A stretch of DNA of 64,000 nt from Pararge aegeria (lineage: Eukaryota; Arthropoda; Insecta; Lepidoptera; Nymphalidae). Shown one piece after another: positions 10,750-19,624 of the stretch. The first letter of the stretch is position 1, and each line of letters starts with the position of its first letter. The stretch is taken from NCBI RefSeq assembly GCF_905163445.1, contig NC_053181.1:2604001-2668000 (forward strand), given 5' to 3'. Under the pieces are notes generated by a model, which saw only the letters and a program-made list of their open reading frames with translations, made no database searches and was not told the origin of the DNA. A program made the translations under genes and the position numbers.

Positions 10750-10868
10750 TTTGGCGGCATTACCGCTACATCTCTTACTGGCAGCTATGGCGTAAAATAC
10801 AACTCAAGAAGAGAGATAGGTAGTGCATATAAATATACGTATATAAACAAATATATTACATGTATCTA
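10750..10868 (-). mobile_element. LINE 3' UTR fragment, GATCGCT-hairpin family
   Basis: A diverged hairpin (GGCGGCATTACCGCTACATC on the plus strand) matches the better copy at 57470-57510, including the following TTAAAAACAGCTCAAGAAGAGAGGTAG-type context in diverged form. Fragment only. Confidence 0.5.
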
Positions 10869-11265
10869 TCTATATATATATATATAAAAGAGAAAGTGTG
10901 TGGGTATGATCCGTATAGGCTCCGAAACGTCTGGACCGGTTTCAATGAAACTTTCAGGGAATCTCCGGATTGACCTGGCGAGTAATCCTGTAAAGTTTGG
11001 TGACGATCGGAGCACTCCTATTTTTGAACTGTCAAACTGTCAAATACAGCATTTATTTACTATGATGATATTCTATTATTGACTATACATGGGTGTAGAT
11101 AATGATCTTCACCCGCTCGAGAAGAGAATAGAAGAGAATGAATACGGAAAGAAATAAATGATTTAATATATTATGAGATTGAAATTAAAAATTTAATGAC
11201 GTAAGTTTATTGTTTAAATAAAATAAGGCAAAATCTAGCCCGGCGAAGCGGGCTGGGCACGCTGG
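10869..11265 (+). mobile_element. Helitron-like non-autonomous element
   Basis: The 5' end begins with TC followed by a TA run and AAAAGAGAAAGTG. The 3' end has a 6-bp hairpin (AGCCCG 11237-11242 / CGGGCT 11249-11254) and terminates in CTGG at 11262-11265 before a T, fitting the Helitron CTRR|T rule. The left edge of the 8-kb duplicated segment (11165) falls inside it, so only its last 101 bp reappear at 24463-24563. A 60-codon ORF at 10900-11082 is not a recognised protein. Confidence 0.6.
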
Positions 11266-11292
11266 TATATAATAAAATTATACACAATATTA

Positions 11293-11597
11293 TGTCATCG
11301 ACCCATTACCAGCCCACTATAGAGCACTGGTCTCCTCAATGAAAAGCAGTTAAGGCCGTAGTCCACCAAGCTGGCCCAGTGCAGATTGGTGGACTCCACA
11401 CACCTTTGAGAGCATTATGGAGAACTCTCAGACATGCAGGTTTTCTCACGGTGTTGTCCTTCACCGTTGGAGCAAGGCATATGTTAATTGCTTAAAACGC
11501 ACATAACTTAGAAAAGTAAGAGATGCGTGCTGGGATTCGAACTCGGCCTTTCGAAAGTGAAGTAGAAGTCCTAACCACTGGGCTATCACCGTTTTCG
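11293..11597 (-). mobile_element. SINE family S1 (in A1)
   Basis: A full-length minus-strand copy: head GTGATAGCCCAGTGGTTAGG at the high-coordinate end, B-box AGTTCGAATCCCAGC, body blocks as in the other copies, and GACCAGTGCTCTATAGTGGG at the 3' end. The duplicate is at 24591-24894 with one visible difference (G11373 versus C24671). Confidence 0.85.
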
Positions 11598-11599
11598 CA

Positions 11600-12290
11600 A
11601 TACCGCGCAAGTACCTCTCATAATTACGAGTACTTCAAAATTTTGTGGCGAATCTATGTACATTTTATAAATTTGTCGATGTTATAAAACTGCCAAAAGT
11701 AAAAAGAGCATGGACTTTTTTAATATAATAACATCTTGTCGCGAAGGTTCGTGACTTGTAAAAGTTATTTATTACTTGGTCATTATTCATTTCATACGCT
11801 TTGTGTCGGTGAAGTTTTCATTACTTTCTTTTCTTCTTCCACTAAGCGTTTTTCATCTAGGTGGGGCTCACTTTCCAGCATATTCTAGCCTCACTGCCCG
11901 TTCTTGAGCATGCTATTTTTTAATTCTATTCAATAAGAACTAAGTTCGTGAAATCTAGCCAGCGCTTTTTAGACGGTCTCGTGTTTTAGCTTCAGAGAAG
12001 GCAGTGTTAAGGCAATCGGTTGTCGACCTCACTTGGTTGTCTCCATATACTGCGAAGATTTTAAGGCAGTTTTTTCTATTATGTACATAAACGTTAAGTG
12101 ATTTTTTTTATATAGCCTAATAATCCTCCAAAAACTTAGGCCATTAAAATGTTAAACAGATTTTTCTAATCTAACTGTGCCAGTAGTTTGCGCGATCAAA
12201 CAAACATAAAAACAAACTGATCAGTTTTATTATCAGTATAGGTGGATAAATATTTAAAAAAAAAAAACGTTTAAAAGAATTGATAATAAA
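11600..12290. other. Unassigned part of A1, relatively diverged from A2
   Basis: No gene or repeat was recognised. Several of the A1/A2 differences lie here (near 11661, 11694, 12101, 12127, 12156) together with the poly-A length change at about 12256. Confidence 0.4.
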
Positions 12291-12322
12291 TAAAAATAAA
12301 GCTCCGCCGCGACAGCTGCTGC

Positions 12323-12394
12323 TGCCGTGACCAGGATTCGAACCTGGGTTACTACGGCCACAACGTAGGGTCCTAACCACTAGACGATCACGGC
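12323..12394 (-). tRNA. tRNA-His(GTG)-like gene (A1 copy)
   Basis: The 72-nt cloverleaf on the minus strand has a perfect 7-bp acceptor stem (GCCGTGA/TCACGGC), anticodon stem CTACG/CGTAG with loop TTGTGGC (anticodon GTG), T-arm with GGTTCGAATCC and discriminator A. It could be a true tRNA-His gene. However, flanks CCAGCTCCGACA (5') and AGCTGTCGCGGCGGAGCT (3') are shared with 41786-41857 and the pseudogene at 8603, and CGACAG/CTGTCG in the flanks can pair. It may therefore be part of a mobile tRNA-His-derived unit. No clear T4 pol III terminator follows directly. Confidence 0.75.
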
Positions 12395-12399
12395 TGTCG

Positions 12400-13835
12400 G
12401 AGCTGGTAGTTATATTGACGAATATAACCATCGCTCTGAGCAAAATTTAAGTTACTTTCACTTGTAATTCCGCAACAAGCACAAGTGAAACTTGCATAAC
12501 GCTTTAGTTCGTTTTGATGACCACTCTGACGCAGTGCTGAGTTTCGTGATCTTTTAAATGAAGGTCCCTGGTTCCCTTCTTGGGAATTTATAATTTCCGA
12601 ATTTAACTTTGGTACAAAACCCAAAGTAGCCTTGGCTACAAAGAAAAGCGTCTAGTGATTTAAATTATAAAAATATACAAAACATATTATAAATTGCGAC
12701 AGGATAGCTACCGACTGCTACAAACCACAATGATGGAGGAGATTGCAGGAAAAGAGGGGATGGAGGGAATAAGAAGACCTGACTACGAAATAAACGGAGC
12801 AGAGCGGACGGGTGAACTCTTTCGTTTAGCCAAATGTTTAAAGAACTGATTGCTGACCTTCTGTAATGGAGAGGCATTTGAAGAAGAAGATAACAAACAT
12901 ACAACGCACGTAAATTTGCTAAATGATCGTTGTTACCCGTCCCGTTATCATCATAAAATTAGTTTTTGTTCGGTGTGATTTTACCTTTACTAAGATGTAA
13001 CCTAACCTAACGAGAATCCCATCACGAAAATTTTCGGCAAAACTCAATTCAATTTATCCAGCGCTCGCAATATATAGGATTAAATAAATCCAAAGTGACT
13101 AAATTTCTATCTTACAATAATGATTGTTTCAGGGAAAATTGAAAAGAAAATAAAGATGAAAAGAATTTTTCAATTTTTTTTAAGTTTCTTGACTTAGCCA
13201 GAGTGTACGCTGATCAATTTGATAATGCGATTTGGTTTAGTGAAAACAATATACGTACTTAGATATTATTATAATAAAAGTGAAAGCTTTTTATGCATGT
13301 GAAATAACAAAATTGTTGGATGAAAATGAGACTAGTATACTGTATAAGTAGACTTAGGGTTCATTGGTACTCTAAGTATAAAAAAATGGTTATGTTCCAG
13401 TAGAACCACGAACACATTTAGAAACACAATTTACACAGTAAAAGCTACAATGATATAAAATGGGAAAAATGTTCTCCCACACGAGTTATGCAATTATTTT
13501 TAGATAGGCAGTGCTTTTATGCATGCACCAAGTGCATACCGCTGGATTTTGTTCGTTTAATTTACTTTTTATTAATATTATATAGTTAGTTAATGTTAGC
13601 TTTTTATGGTAACATAAAAAAGCAGTACTAGATACATCTTTCAAATAGTTTGATGGCATGAATGAAATTTTATACATTGCCTATTTTATACCTTCCTACA
13701 CTGGATACACTTCCATCTTGTTTGTGTAGTTGTAAGCTACTTTAACACTATTTATTGCATGCGGTGTTTACCTGTAAGTAGATTTACATTTTGTCTTCAT
13801 ACAGTATAAGCTAGTTTAAATTGTTTTTTTGAAAT
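12400..13835. other. Unassigned part of A1
   Basis: About 1.4 kb with no recognised gene. Short minus-strand ORFs (12388-12624, 12665-12904, 13486-13677) are perfectly preserved in A2 only because the whole segment is a recent duplicate. A small CTGGTTCCC..GAATTTATAATTTCCGAATT stretch near 12565-12605 resembles the S2 SINE body. Confidence 0.4.
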
Positions 13836-13837
13836 GT

Positions 13838-14217
13838 AAAGCTGTTGGTAAACCAAATAAAAAATTGGTTGTCTGTAAAGTCGGCTTACTGACGATAGTT
13901 GAACGTGACAACGTCGTAAGAAAATACTGATGGAATGGTTGCATTTCTCAAAAGACAATTTTAATTTTATTTGTTTGATAGATATTATCGTTGCTATAAA
14001 CAATTGACACCACATTCACTTTTCACTGCACTTCAACCTTGCCGAAAACATGTAAATGTATTATTGTATATAAGCTGTCCACGCGGACGCATCGCTCACT
14101 CAAGTAGGAGAGAGACAGATGTATGGAACGCCTCAGAGCGAGGTAACGCCGCATACGTCATGTTTTTTCGTGCGTGCAGCCGGCTCCATCGAATTATAAG
14201 ACGTTGTCACGTCAAAA
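13838..14217 (+). repeat. Unclassified TIR-bearing repeat, family U (in A1)
   Basis: Plus-strand counterpart of 486-925. It starts in the GTAAAGTCGGCTTACTGACG block, contains ACGTGACAACGTCGTAAG, and ends with TTATAAGACGTTGTCACGTC. The inverted pair ACGTGACAACGTC / GACGTTGTCACGT lies near its ends. The 124-codon ORF at 13971-14345 runs through it and is not a recognised protein. The duplicate is at 27135-27514. Confidence 0.6.
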
Positions 14218-14219
14218 AT

Positions 14220-14487
14220 ACAATAAAAAATGCCAACGGGTCTCGATACCCGGATTGGCCAAGATTTGTTGAAATTGGAATTTTATTTAATAAAAATTGT
14301 CATTGCAAGAATGTAGTCCAGCTCGTGCCTCGGGGAGCCCGTTAAGCCGTTGGTCCCGGTTGTTATAATTTTTATGTGTATGTGTATAAGTACCTCTATG
14401 TTATGAGAGAAGAGGCATGTGCTCAGGTGAAATGTTAATAGGCTGATGATGATGATTTTAGATTTAAGGAATTAAACAATTAAAACA
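14220..14487 (+). repeat. Retroposon 3' end with (GAT)n tail
   Basis: It contains CTCGTGCCTCGGGGAGCCCG, TTAAGCCGTTGGTCCCGGTT and GAGAAGAGGC, then GGCTGATGATGATGATTTTA, a pattern typical of lepidopteran retroposon 3' ends. Class not resolved. The duplicate in A2 differs at one visible base (GGCATGTG versus GGCATATG). Confidence 0.5.
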
Positions 14488-14509
14488 TCACTGTTAAATT
14501 CAAAATTCA
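14488..14509 (-). mobile_element. CR1-like LINE tail, left stub split by the hAT
   Basis: On the minus strand this reads ATGAATTTTGAATTT, the tail of the CR1-like LINE that resumes at 18828. The hAT insertion at 14518-18819 separates the two pieces. Confidence 0.7.
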
Positions 14510-14537
14510 TTTATGATTAGTGTTTCCCAAATTCAGT

Positions 14538-14700
14538 CTTGGTCTTGCAGTCTTGGTCTTGTTCTTGCGTTTTTGCAAGACCAAGACCAAGAACAAGACC
14601 GCGTATTTTTAGCAAGACCAAGACCAAGACTGACCGTGCAAGACTTGAGCAAGAACAAGACATAGCCTGCAAGACTCTTGCGTCTTGCAGCTAGGACTTA
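14538..14700. repeat. hAT left subterminal AAGAC/GTCTT array
   Basis: Fourteen AAGAC or GTCTT motifs, usually as CAAGACCAAGACC, lie in both orientations so that 14541-14600 can fold back on itself around GCGTTTTTGC. The right array at 18668-18805 has the same motif. By analogy with Ac/Ds these are candidate transposase-binding sites; the duplicate is at 27835-27997. Confidence 0.75.
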
Positions 14701-15392
14701 GCGCTATTTCACGGAGTAGTTAGGTGTAACAGTTCGGTGTATAGGTAGGTAGGTACGCTTAGGAATTCTATGAGACGCAAAAAACTATATCAAAGAATAT
14801 GAAAAACTGGACCTATGCGCATTACGACTAATACCATAAACATAGCGAATAAAAAAATATCTATTACAATCAAACTGAGTGCATGCATAGTTATGTTTTA
14901 ACCATCGGCACTTTGATAATGCGGCATCAAAGGTTTTGTACTTACTTCTCAAAGAAATTTGCCGCTTTTCGGAAGTACATGGTTATGATACACGCGCCGG
15001 CGGCTTCTTTTGAAATCTAAAACAATCGTTGCCGCCGCGCCGAAATCATAACATTTGACACTATTCATGCAAAATAATTTCGAATTTTAAGAGTACCTAC
15101 AGGTGTTCCAAAGAATAAATAAGTTTCAGAGTGCTTAGAATGAAAATGAATACATTATACTGATCACGCAAGTAGTATTATGATTAGGATAAAATGGTGA
15201 GGATAGGTAGTAGATGTCATAATAATTCATTCTAGTAAGTAATTATAATATTGATTACTTATATGGTTTTAAACTAATTACTTAGGTACTATTATTGTAC
15301 ATTTAGTCATTATATTTCTTAAGTTTTTACAAGAAAAAATAGCAAAAAAGTGTTCGAATATCTCTGAGAGAGATGATGAGAGTAAGTATTTA

Positions 15393-15530
15393 CTAGCTGT
15401 GCCCGCGACTTCGTCCACGAGGAATAGTAACTTTGGAGGTATAGTGACGTTCAGGATTTATTTATTTATTTTAAAACTTCTGTCATCAAACATACAAACG
15501 AACTCTTCAGCTTTATAATATTAGTATAGA
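15393..15530 (-). mobile_element. Short Helitron inside the hAT 5' region
   Basis: On the minus strand the element begins TCTATACTAATATTATAAAG and ends GGGCACAGCTAG. The preceding base is A and the following base is T, matching Helitron insertion between A and T. It is 138 bp and non-autonomous. It sits about 330 bp upstream of the transposase ATG, so it was inserted after the hAT formed. Duplicate: 28690-28827. Confidence 0.7.
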
Positions 15531-15738
15531 TGCACGCCAAAACATTCACTTATATGTAAAGAATAGTGATTGGCACTAATTCTTTACATATATTTTATTC
15601 ACGGGTCGCGTCTGTACAAGTAGGTAATATTTAGTGTGTGTTTGTACGCCGCACGCGGCATCGTTCGATTTGCGGCGGCATCCTTTTCATAGAGCCGGCA
15701 CGTGGCGAGGCGGCGCGGTAAAAAGCAAGGAAACGTAC

Positions 15739-15775
15739 TATAAATGAAGGAATTATTTTAATTCCAGTCATTTCC
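15739..15775 (+). promoter_or_regulatory. Candidate TATA promoter of hAT transposase
   Basis: ACTATAAATG at about 15738-15747 lies some 30 bp before CAGTCATTTCC, which could serve as an initiator, and about 115 bp before the ATG at 15863. This is inference from spacing only. Confidence 0.35.
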
Positions 15776-15862
15776 AATTGAGCTGTGCTTCGATTCTAAC
15801 TTAATAATTGTTTTTACTAATTCTCGTTGTTTTCTAAAAACGTATCACGTGTACAATTTAAT

Positions 15863-18241
15863 ATGAGTGACGAAGATTCAAATTATTCTAGTCCGAGTAA
15901 CGAGAGTTTGAGTCACAGATCTAAAAGACCCAAAAGCAAATTTGAGGAGTTTTTCGAAATAATTCATGCATCCCAAACTGCCTTGTGTAAATTGTGCCAA
16001 CATAAAAAGATTGAAATAAAAATGAAAAACAGAAACACTTCAGGCTTAAGGAAACATCTAATGTCTTTCCACAAAAAGGAATCAGAAATATTTCTTCCTG
16101 TTAAACCAAAATTAAGTGGAGATATCACAAGCTTTTTAGTAACCGCTGGAAGAAGTGGACAGGTAAGAATATTTTTTTAACAGTTAAAAGAATTTTAACT
16201 CCGCGTAGCTATTCATGCGATACTTTCAAAAACGCCATTAACTTACGTAAGTATTTTTGAGTTAGTGGTGTTTTCATCTAGGGGTGCGACATATTAAGTA
16301 TGTAATTATCGTCTTAAATATTTTTTATAAACACCCATATTTTCATTTAATCGGCCAGTAACAACTAAGTACTTTATTTTGGTAAATTACAGTACAGTGC
16401 AACCTTAATATAACAAATATCAATTTAACGATTTTCTCGATTTAACAACAACAAACCTCCTCCTCTTATACGCTCAAACCTAGTATGTTTTAAATAATAA
16501 CACAAGATTTATTGTTTTGTTTCAGTCGGAAAACAGCAGTGACAACATCACGACAGCTACAGTTGATTGGGTGGTGAAAAAATATCTTCCCTTCTCATTT
16601 TTCGATGACGAAGCTACACAAGTATATTTTCGACGTATTTGCCCTAATATGGTGTTTCCTAAAAGGTCTACACTTAGAAGGAAAGTCAAAGAGCGATTTG
16701 AAGAGCTCCAATTGAATCTCAAGGAACGACTTCAACCATTATCATCTAAAATGTCGTTTACCATTGATGGGTGGACGTCAATTGCTGGTAGGAGTTACTA
16801 CGGGGTTACTATTCATTATATAGACAACGAATGGAAGTATCGATCTGTAGTTCTTGATTTTATACCATCACGCGGTCGACATACTGGGGAAGATATTGCA
16901 ACGATTTTCCATGAATGTTTATTGGAATATGGAATAATTGATAAAATACAAGGTATCACGGTCGACAACGCAACTGCAAATACCAAATTTATGTATGAAC
17001 TGGGCAAACAGCTGCCGCCACACTTTGATTCAGACAATCAACATTTCCGGTGCTTTGCTCACATTTTAAACCTTGGTGTACAAGATTTATTAAAGACCTT
17101 AGCATTACACTGTGAGTCTGACACTAACGCGCAAGATCAGCAGTACGAAGACTATGCAGACGAAACTGAGGATGAGGAAGATGAAGAATCTGCACCAAAT
17201 ATTGCTGACTCGCGTACATCTGTAACAATATTACGCAGTATTTCCAGTAAAATAAAAAGAAGTGAGATAGTGAAGAAGAAGTTTCAGTCTGCTTGTGAAG
17301 CAGCTGGCGTGCCATCAAATCTAAATGCCATTCTTGACTGTCCAACGAGATGGAATTCCACACATGATATGATTGGATTTGGTTTAAAAGTGAGAGCGGG
17401 CATTGACATATTGTGCAGTTCTGTCACCGAATTGAATGATTTTCAAATCACAGCTAATGAATGGCAGGTACTCGAAAAATTACATAAATTTCTAATAAAC
17501 TTTAAACTTTTAAGTACAAAACTTGGTGGAGACAAATATGTTACGTTACCGCTAGTCATTGTATCATTTAATCTCTTGCTAGATAAAATTGAATCCATGG
17601 TAAAACAGTTAGATGAGAAACCTAATCGATCTGAAGTGGATGAAAGGCTCATTCTAGCTTTCCAAGCAGCTCGAGACAAAATGCTTAAACATTACAAGAA
17701 GAGCAACTGGATTTATTGTACTTCTTTAATTTTAGACCCAAGGCATAAGGCTCAGACTTTTGACCTGACAATGTGGGGGAAGCAACTTAAAACAGAAAGT
17801 CTGCGCAAGTTCAATGAACTTTATGAAGAATATAAAAGTCTACACTCACTGAACAAATCTCTGGAATTACCAGAAAAAGACAATAAAGTATGTGATGAAG
17901 ATGAAGACGTAATAGACTTTGATAAACTCTATGAATGTCCCTCGACGTCATCTGGATCTTGTCTTCAAGGCTTAGTGATAGACGAGTTGGAGGAGTACCT
18001 GAGAAAACCAAGAACTGCCAGCTCGGAAGACATTTTAGATTGGTGGAGGACGCATGAGACAGAGTATCCGATTTTATCGAAAATGGCCCGTGATTTTCTC
18101 TCAATACCTGCAACTTCAGTACCTGCTGAGAGGTTATTTTCTAAAGCATCATTAGTAATTAGAAAACATAGAAATAGGTTAAGTGATGAGTCAGCCAGAT
18201 GGTTACTTTGTATTAATTCTTGGTCAAAAGAATTGATATAA
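15863..18241 (+). CDS. hAT transposase, two exons (A1 copy)
   Basis: Exon 1 is 15863-16162 (100 codons) and exon 2 is 16526-18241. The 363-bp intron has a strong donor (CAG|GTAAGA) and a pyrimidine-rich acceptor (TTTGTTTCAG|TC), in phase 0. The 671-aa product would cut and paste the element in the nucleus. A BED-type zinc finger has C42, C45, H65, H70. The RNase H-like core shows D181 in FTIDGWTS, D247 in TVDNAT and a C276/H279 pair in RCFAHILNLG. An acidic insert covers about 309-325. The C-terminal dimerisation block holds VPAERLFSKAS, with E635 the likely third catalytic residue. The ATG chosen is the first Met with a good context; 12 upstream open codons lack another Met. There are no stops or frameshifts. 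It differs from the A2 copy only at residue 384 (Gly here, Arg there). A domesticated ZBED-like gene is the alternative, but intact TIRs and TSDs argue for a transposon. Confidence 0.92.
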
Positions 18242-18298
18242 AGTATCATAACCTAATGATAAAGCTGTTGATTTGTGTTGTATTTTATTTTTTATTCA

Positions 18299-18304
18299 AA
18301 TAAA
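18299..18304 (+). terminator. Polyadenylation signal of hAT transposase
   Basis: An AATAAA hexamer lies 58 bp after the TAA stop, followed by AT-rich sequence. The duplicate is at 31596-31601. Confidence 0.6.
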
Positions 18305-18667
18305 TGATAAATCGTAAAACTCTTTTATTAAATTTCTTATAAGTTGAGGGTTCAATCTCTTTCTAGACATATAAGTATTGTTCTTTAAAATACAGTCAAG
18401 TTATTGTAATTAATTTGTTTTTTTACATGTTTTAGCAAATGTAAGCTTATAAATCATAAATGTTTATTAAGAAACAGTTACTTCCATGGAAAACGACATA
18501 TAGGTCAGTTGATTTTTCGAATTTCTTATCAAATCTTCAGTTATTTATTAATCTGCTTGATCTTTACTATGGCTATGTTAATTCAAGCTCACAATGTTCC
18601 AATTCTAATACGTTTTTCTAAGATTTAAAGTAAACTTTAATAAATAGTAATAGACTAATAGGTAATT

Positions 18668-18805
18668 GCAAGACTTGCAAGACTCTTGCTGCAAGACCAA
18701 GACCAAGACCAAGACTGGGAGCGCAAGACCAAAACCAAGACCAAGACCAGGTGTATTGGCGCAAGACCAAGACCAAGACTGGCTAAGTCTCGTCTTGTTC
18801 TTGCA
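18668..18805. repeat. hAT right subterminal AAGAC/GTCTT array
   Basis: Thirteen AAGAC/GTCTT motifs, mostly as tandem CAAGACCAAGACC groups, end just before the right TIR. ORFs on either strand here (repeats of KTKT or LVLV type) are artefacts of the array. Duplicate: 31965-32102. Confidence 0.75.
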
Positions 18806-18827
18806 TTTGGGCAACACTATTTATGAT

Positions 18828-19188
18828 ATTCAAGTAGGCCTAATATAAGCACTTTTGAAACGTCAAGTCTGTCTGTTTGTAGTGATTCTACCACCGGTTC
18901 GGAAGGTAGATTCTACCGAGAAGAAGCCGGCAAGAAACTCAGCAGTTGCTCTTTTCCAACATCAACAATTTACATTTTGCATTTTAACATTCATTTTTCT
19001 ATCTTGTGAGAGCTGAAAGCGGAGCCGGATGCTTCCAAGCAACCTTGTCATTAAAAAATTCATCAATTGTATAGTAACCTCGCTGTAATAAATGTGTTTT
19101 AACAAATTCTTTAAACTTGTGCATTGGCAAGTCCAAAATCACCTTAGGAATCATATTATAAAAGCGTATACCCAATCCCACAAATGAT
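18828..19188 (-). mobile_element. CR1-like LINE 3' end, truncated at the A1/LINE junction
   Basis: On the minus strand, a reverse transcriptase C-terminus (ending DEFFNDKVAWKHPAP) is followed by the GCCGGCTTCTTCTCGG / ACCGGTGGTAGAATC / GACGTTTCAAAAGTGC UTR. The coding part is cut after 19188 where the central LINE begins. The missing portion continues intact in A2 beyond 32485, which marks the duplication edge. Confidence 0.85.
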
Positions 19189-19624
19189 AGATTTGGTGTG
19201 GCAACACCGCCTATAACAGCTGTTCAAAGATCTCTGTACTTTATTTTAATTTATTTTGTGTGTTTTTAGTGCCCAAATCCAATTTAATCGCCTAATTTAT
19301 ATAATAAATAGTAGTATATATTAATAGTTTAAGTGTTAAAAGTGCGTAAGAAAAGTTTTCGTCGATGTAAACAAAGTGACAGTTAGGTTAGTAAAACTTG
19401 AATTTTAAACTTCTGTTTTGGTGTTTTTAAAGAGTGCTAGTAGCTGTTTTGGCTTTGAAACAACTATTTAGCGCATAAAAAACACATACGTGTATATGCA
19501 ATTGCCCGTTATCCAAGTGTAACGCTGCAATTGTTATAACAATACACTGCAATACCGAAACCTACCTGTCATTTCGCATTCTTTGGGTGATTACTCCTTG
19601 TTTCATTAATTAATTAATTACAAA

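Larger units (their letters stand above)
14518..18819 (+). mobile_element. hAT transposon, apparently autonomous (A1 copy)
   Basis: This 4,302-bp element is flanked by perfect 8-bp target duplications TTTATGAT (14510-14517 and 18820-18827). The imperfect terminal inverted repeats are TAGTGTTTCCCAAAT on the left and, inverted, TAGTGTTGCCCAAAT on the right. Subterminal arrays of AAGAC/GTCTT motifs (14 on the left at 14538-14700, 13 on the right at 18668-18805) resemble the transposase-binding repeats of Ac-type hATs. It encodes a two-exon transposase (15863-18241) and carries a small Helitron at 15393-15530. It landed in the tail of a minus-strand CR1-like LINE. Terminal and coding integrity suggest a young, possibly active element. 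Confidence 0.92.
11165..19188 (+). repeat. 8.0-kb direct repeat, copy A1
   Basis: This 8,024-bp segment recurs at 24463-32485. The offset is 13,298 up to a poly-A run near 12256 (12 A here, 11 A there) and 13,297 after it. I count about 14 substitutions and that one indel. Eight substitutions lie in the first 1.1 kb, including 11174 T/A, 11200 C/T, 11373 G/C and 11661 C/A. Similarity starts at AATATATTA and stops after CAAATGAT (19181-19188), where this copy meets the central LINE and the other copy continues into the rest of a CR1-like LINE. Confidence 0.95.

Noticed and set aside
13971..14345. 124-codon ORF, identical at 27268-27642
   Set aside because: Perfect conservation only reflects the recent 8-kb duplication. 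The frame runs through two different repeats and has no domain.
14538..14700. Regular repeats that could suggest a CRISPR-like array
   Set aside because: Units are 5-7 bp, spacing is irregular, and the context is eukaryotic; they are hAT subterminal motifs.
15863..18241. Domesticated host ZBED-type gene
   Set aside because: Intact TIRs, 8-bp target duplications, subterminal arrays and catalytic residues all fit a transposon; domestication would normally lose the ends.
18605..18848. ORFs rich in Lys-Thr or Leu-Val repeats
   Set aside because: They are translations of the AAGAC/GTCTT subterminal array of the hAT, not proteins.
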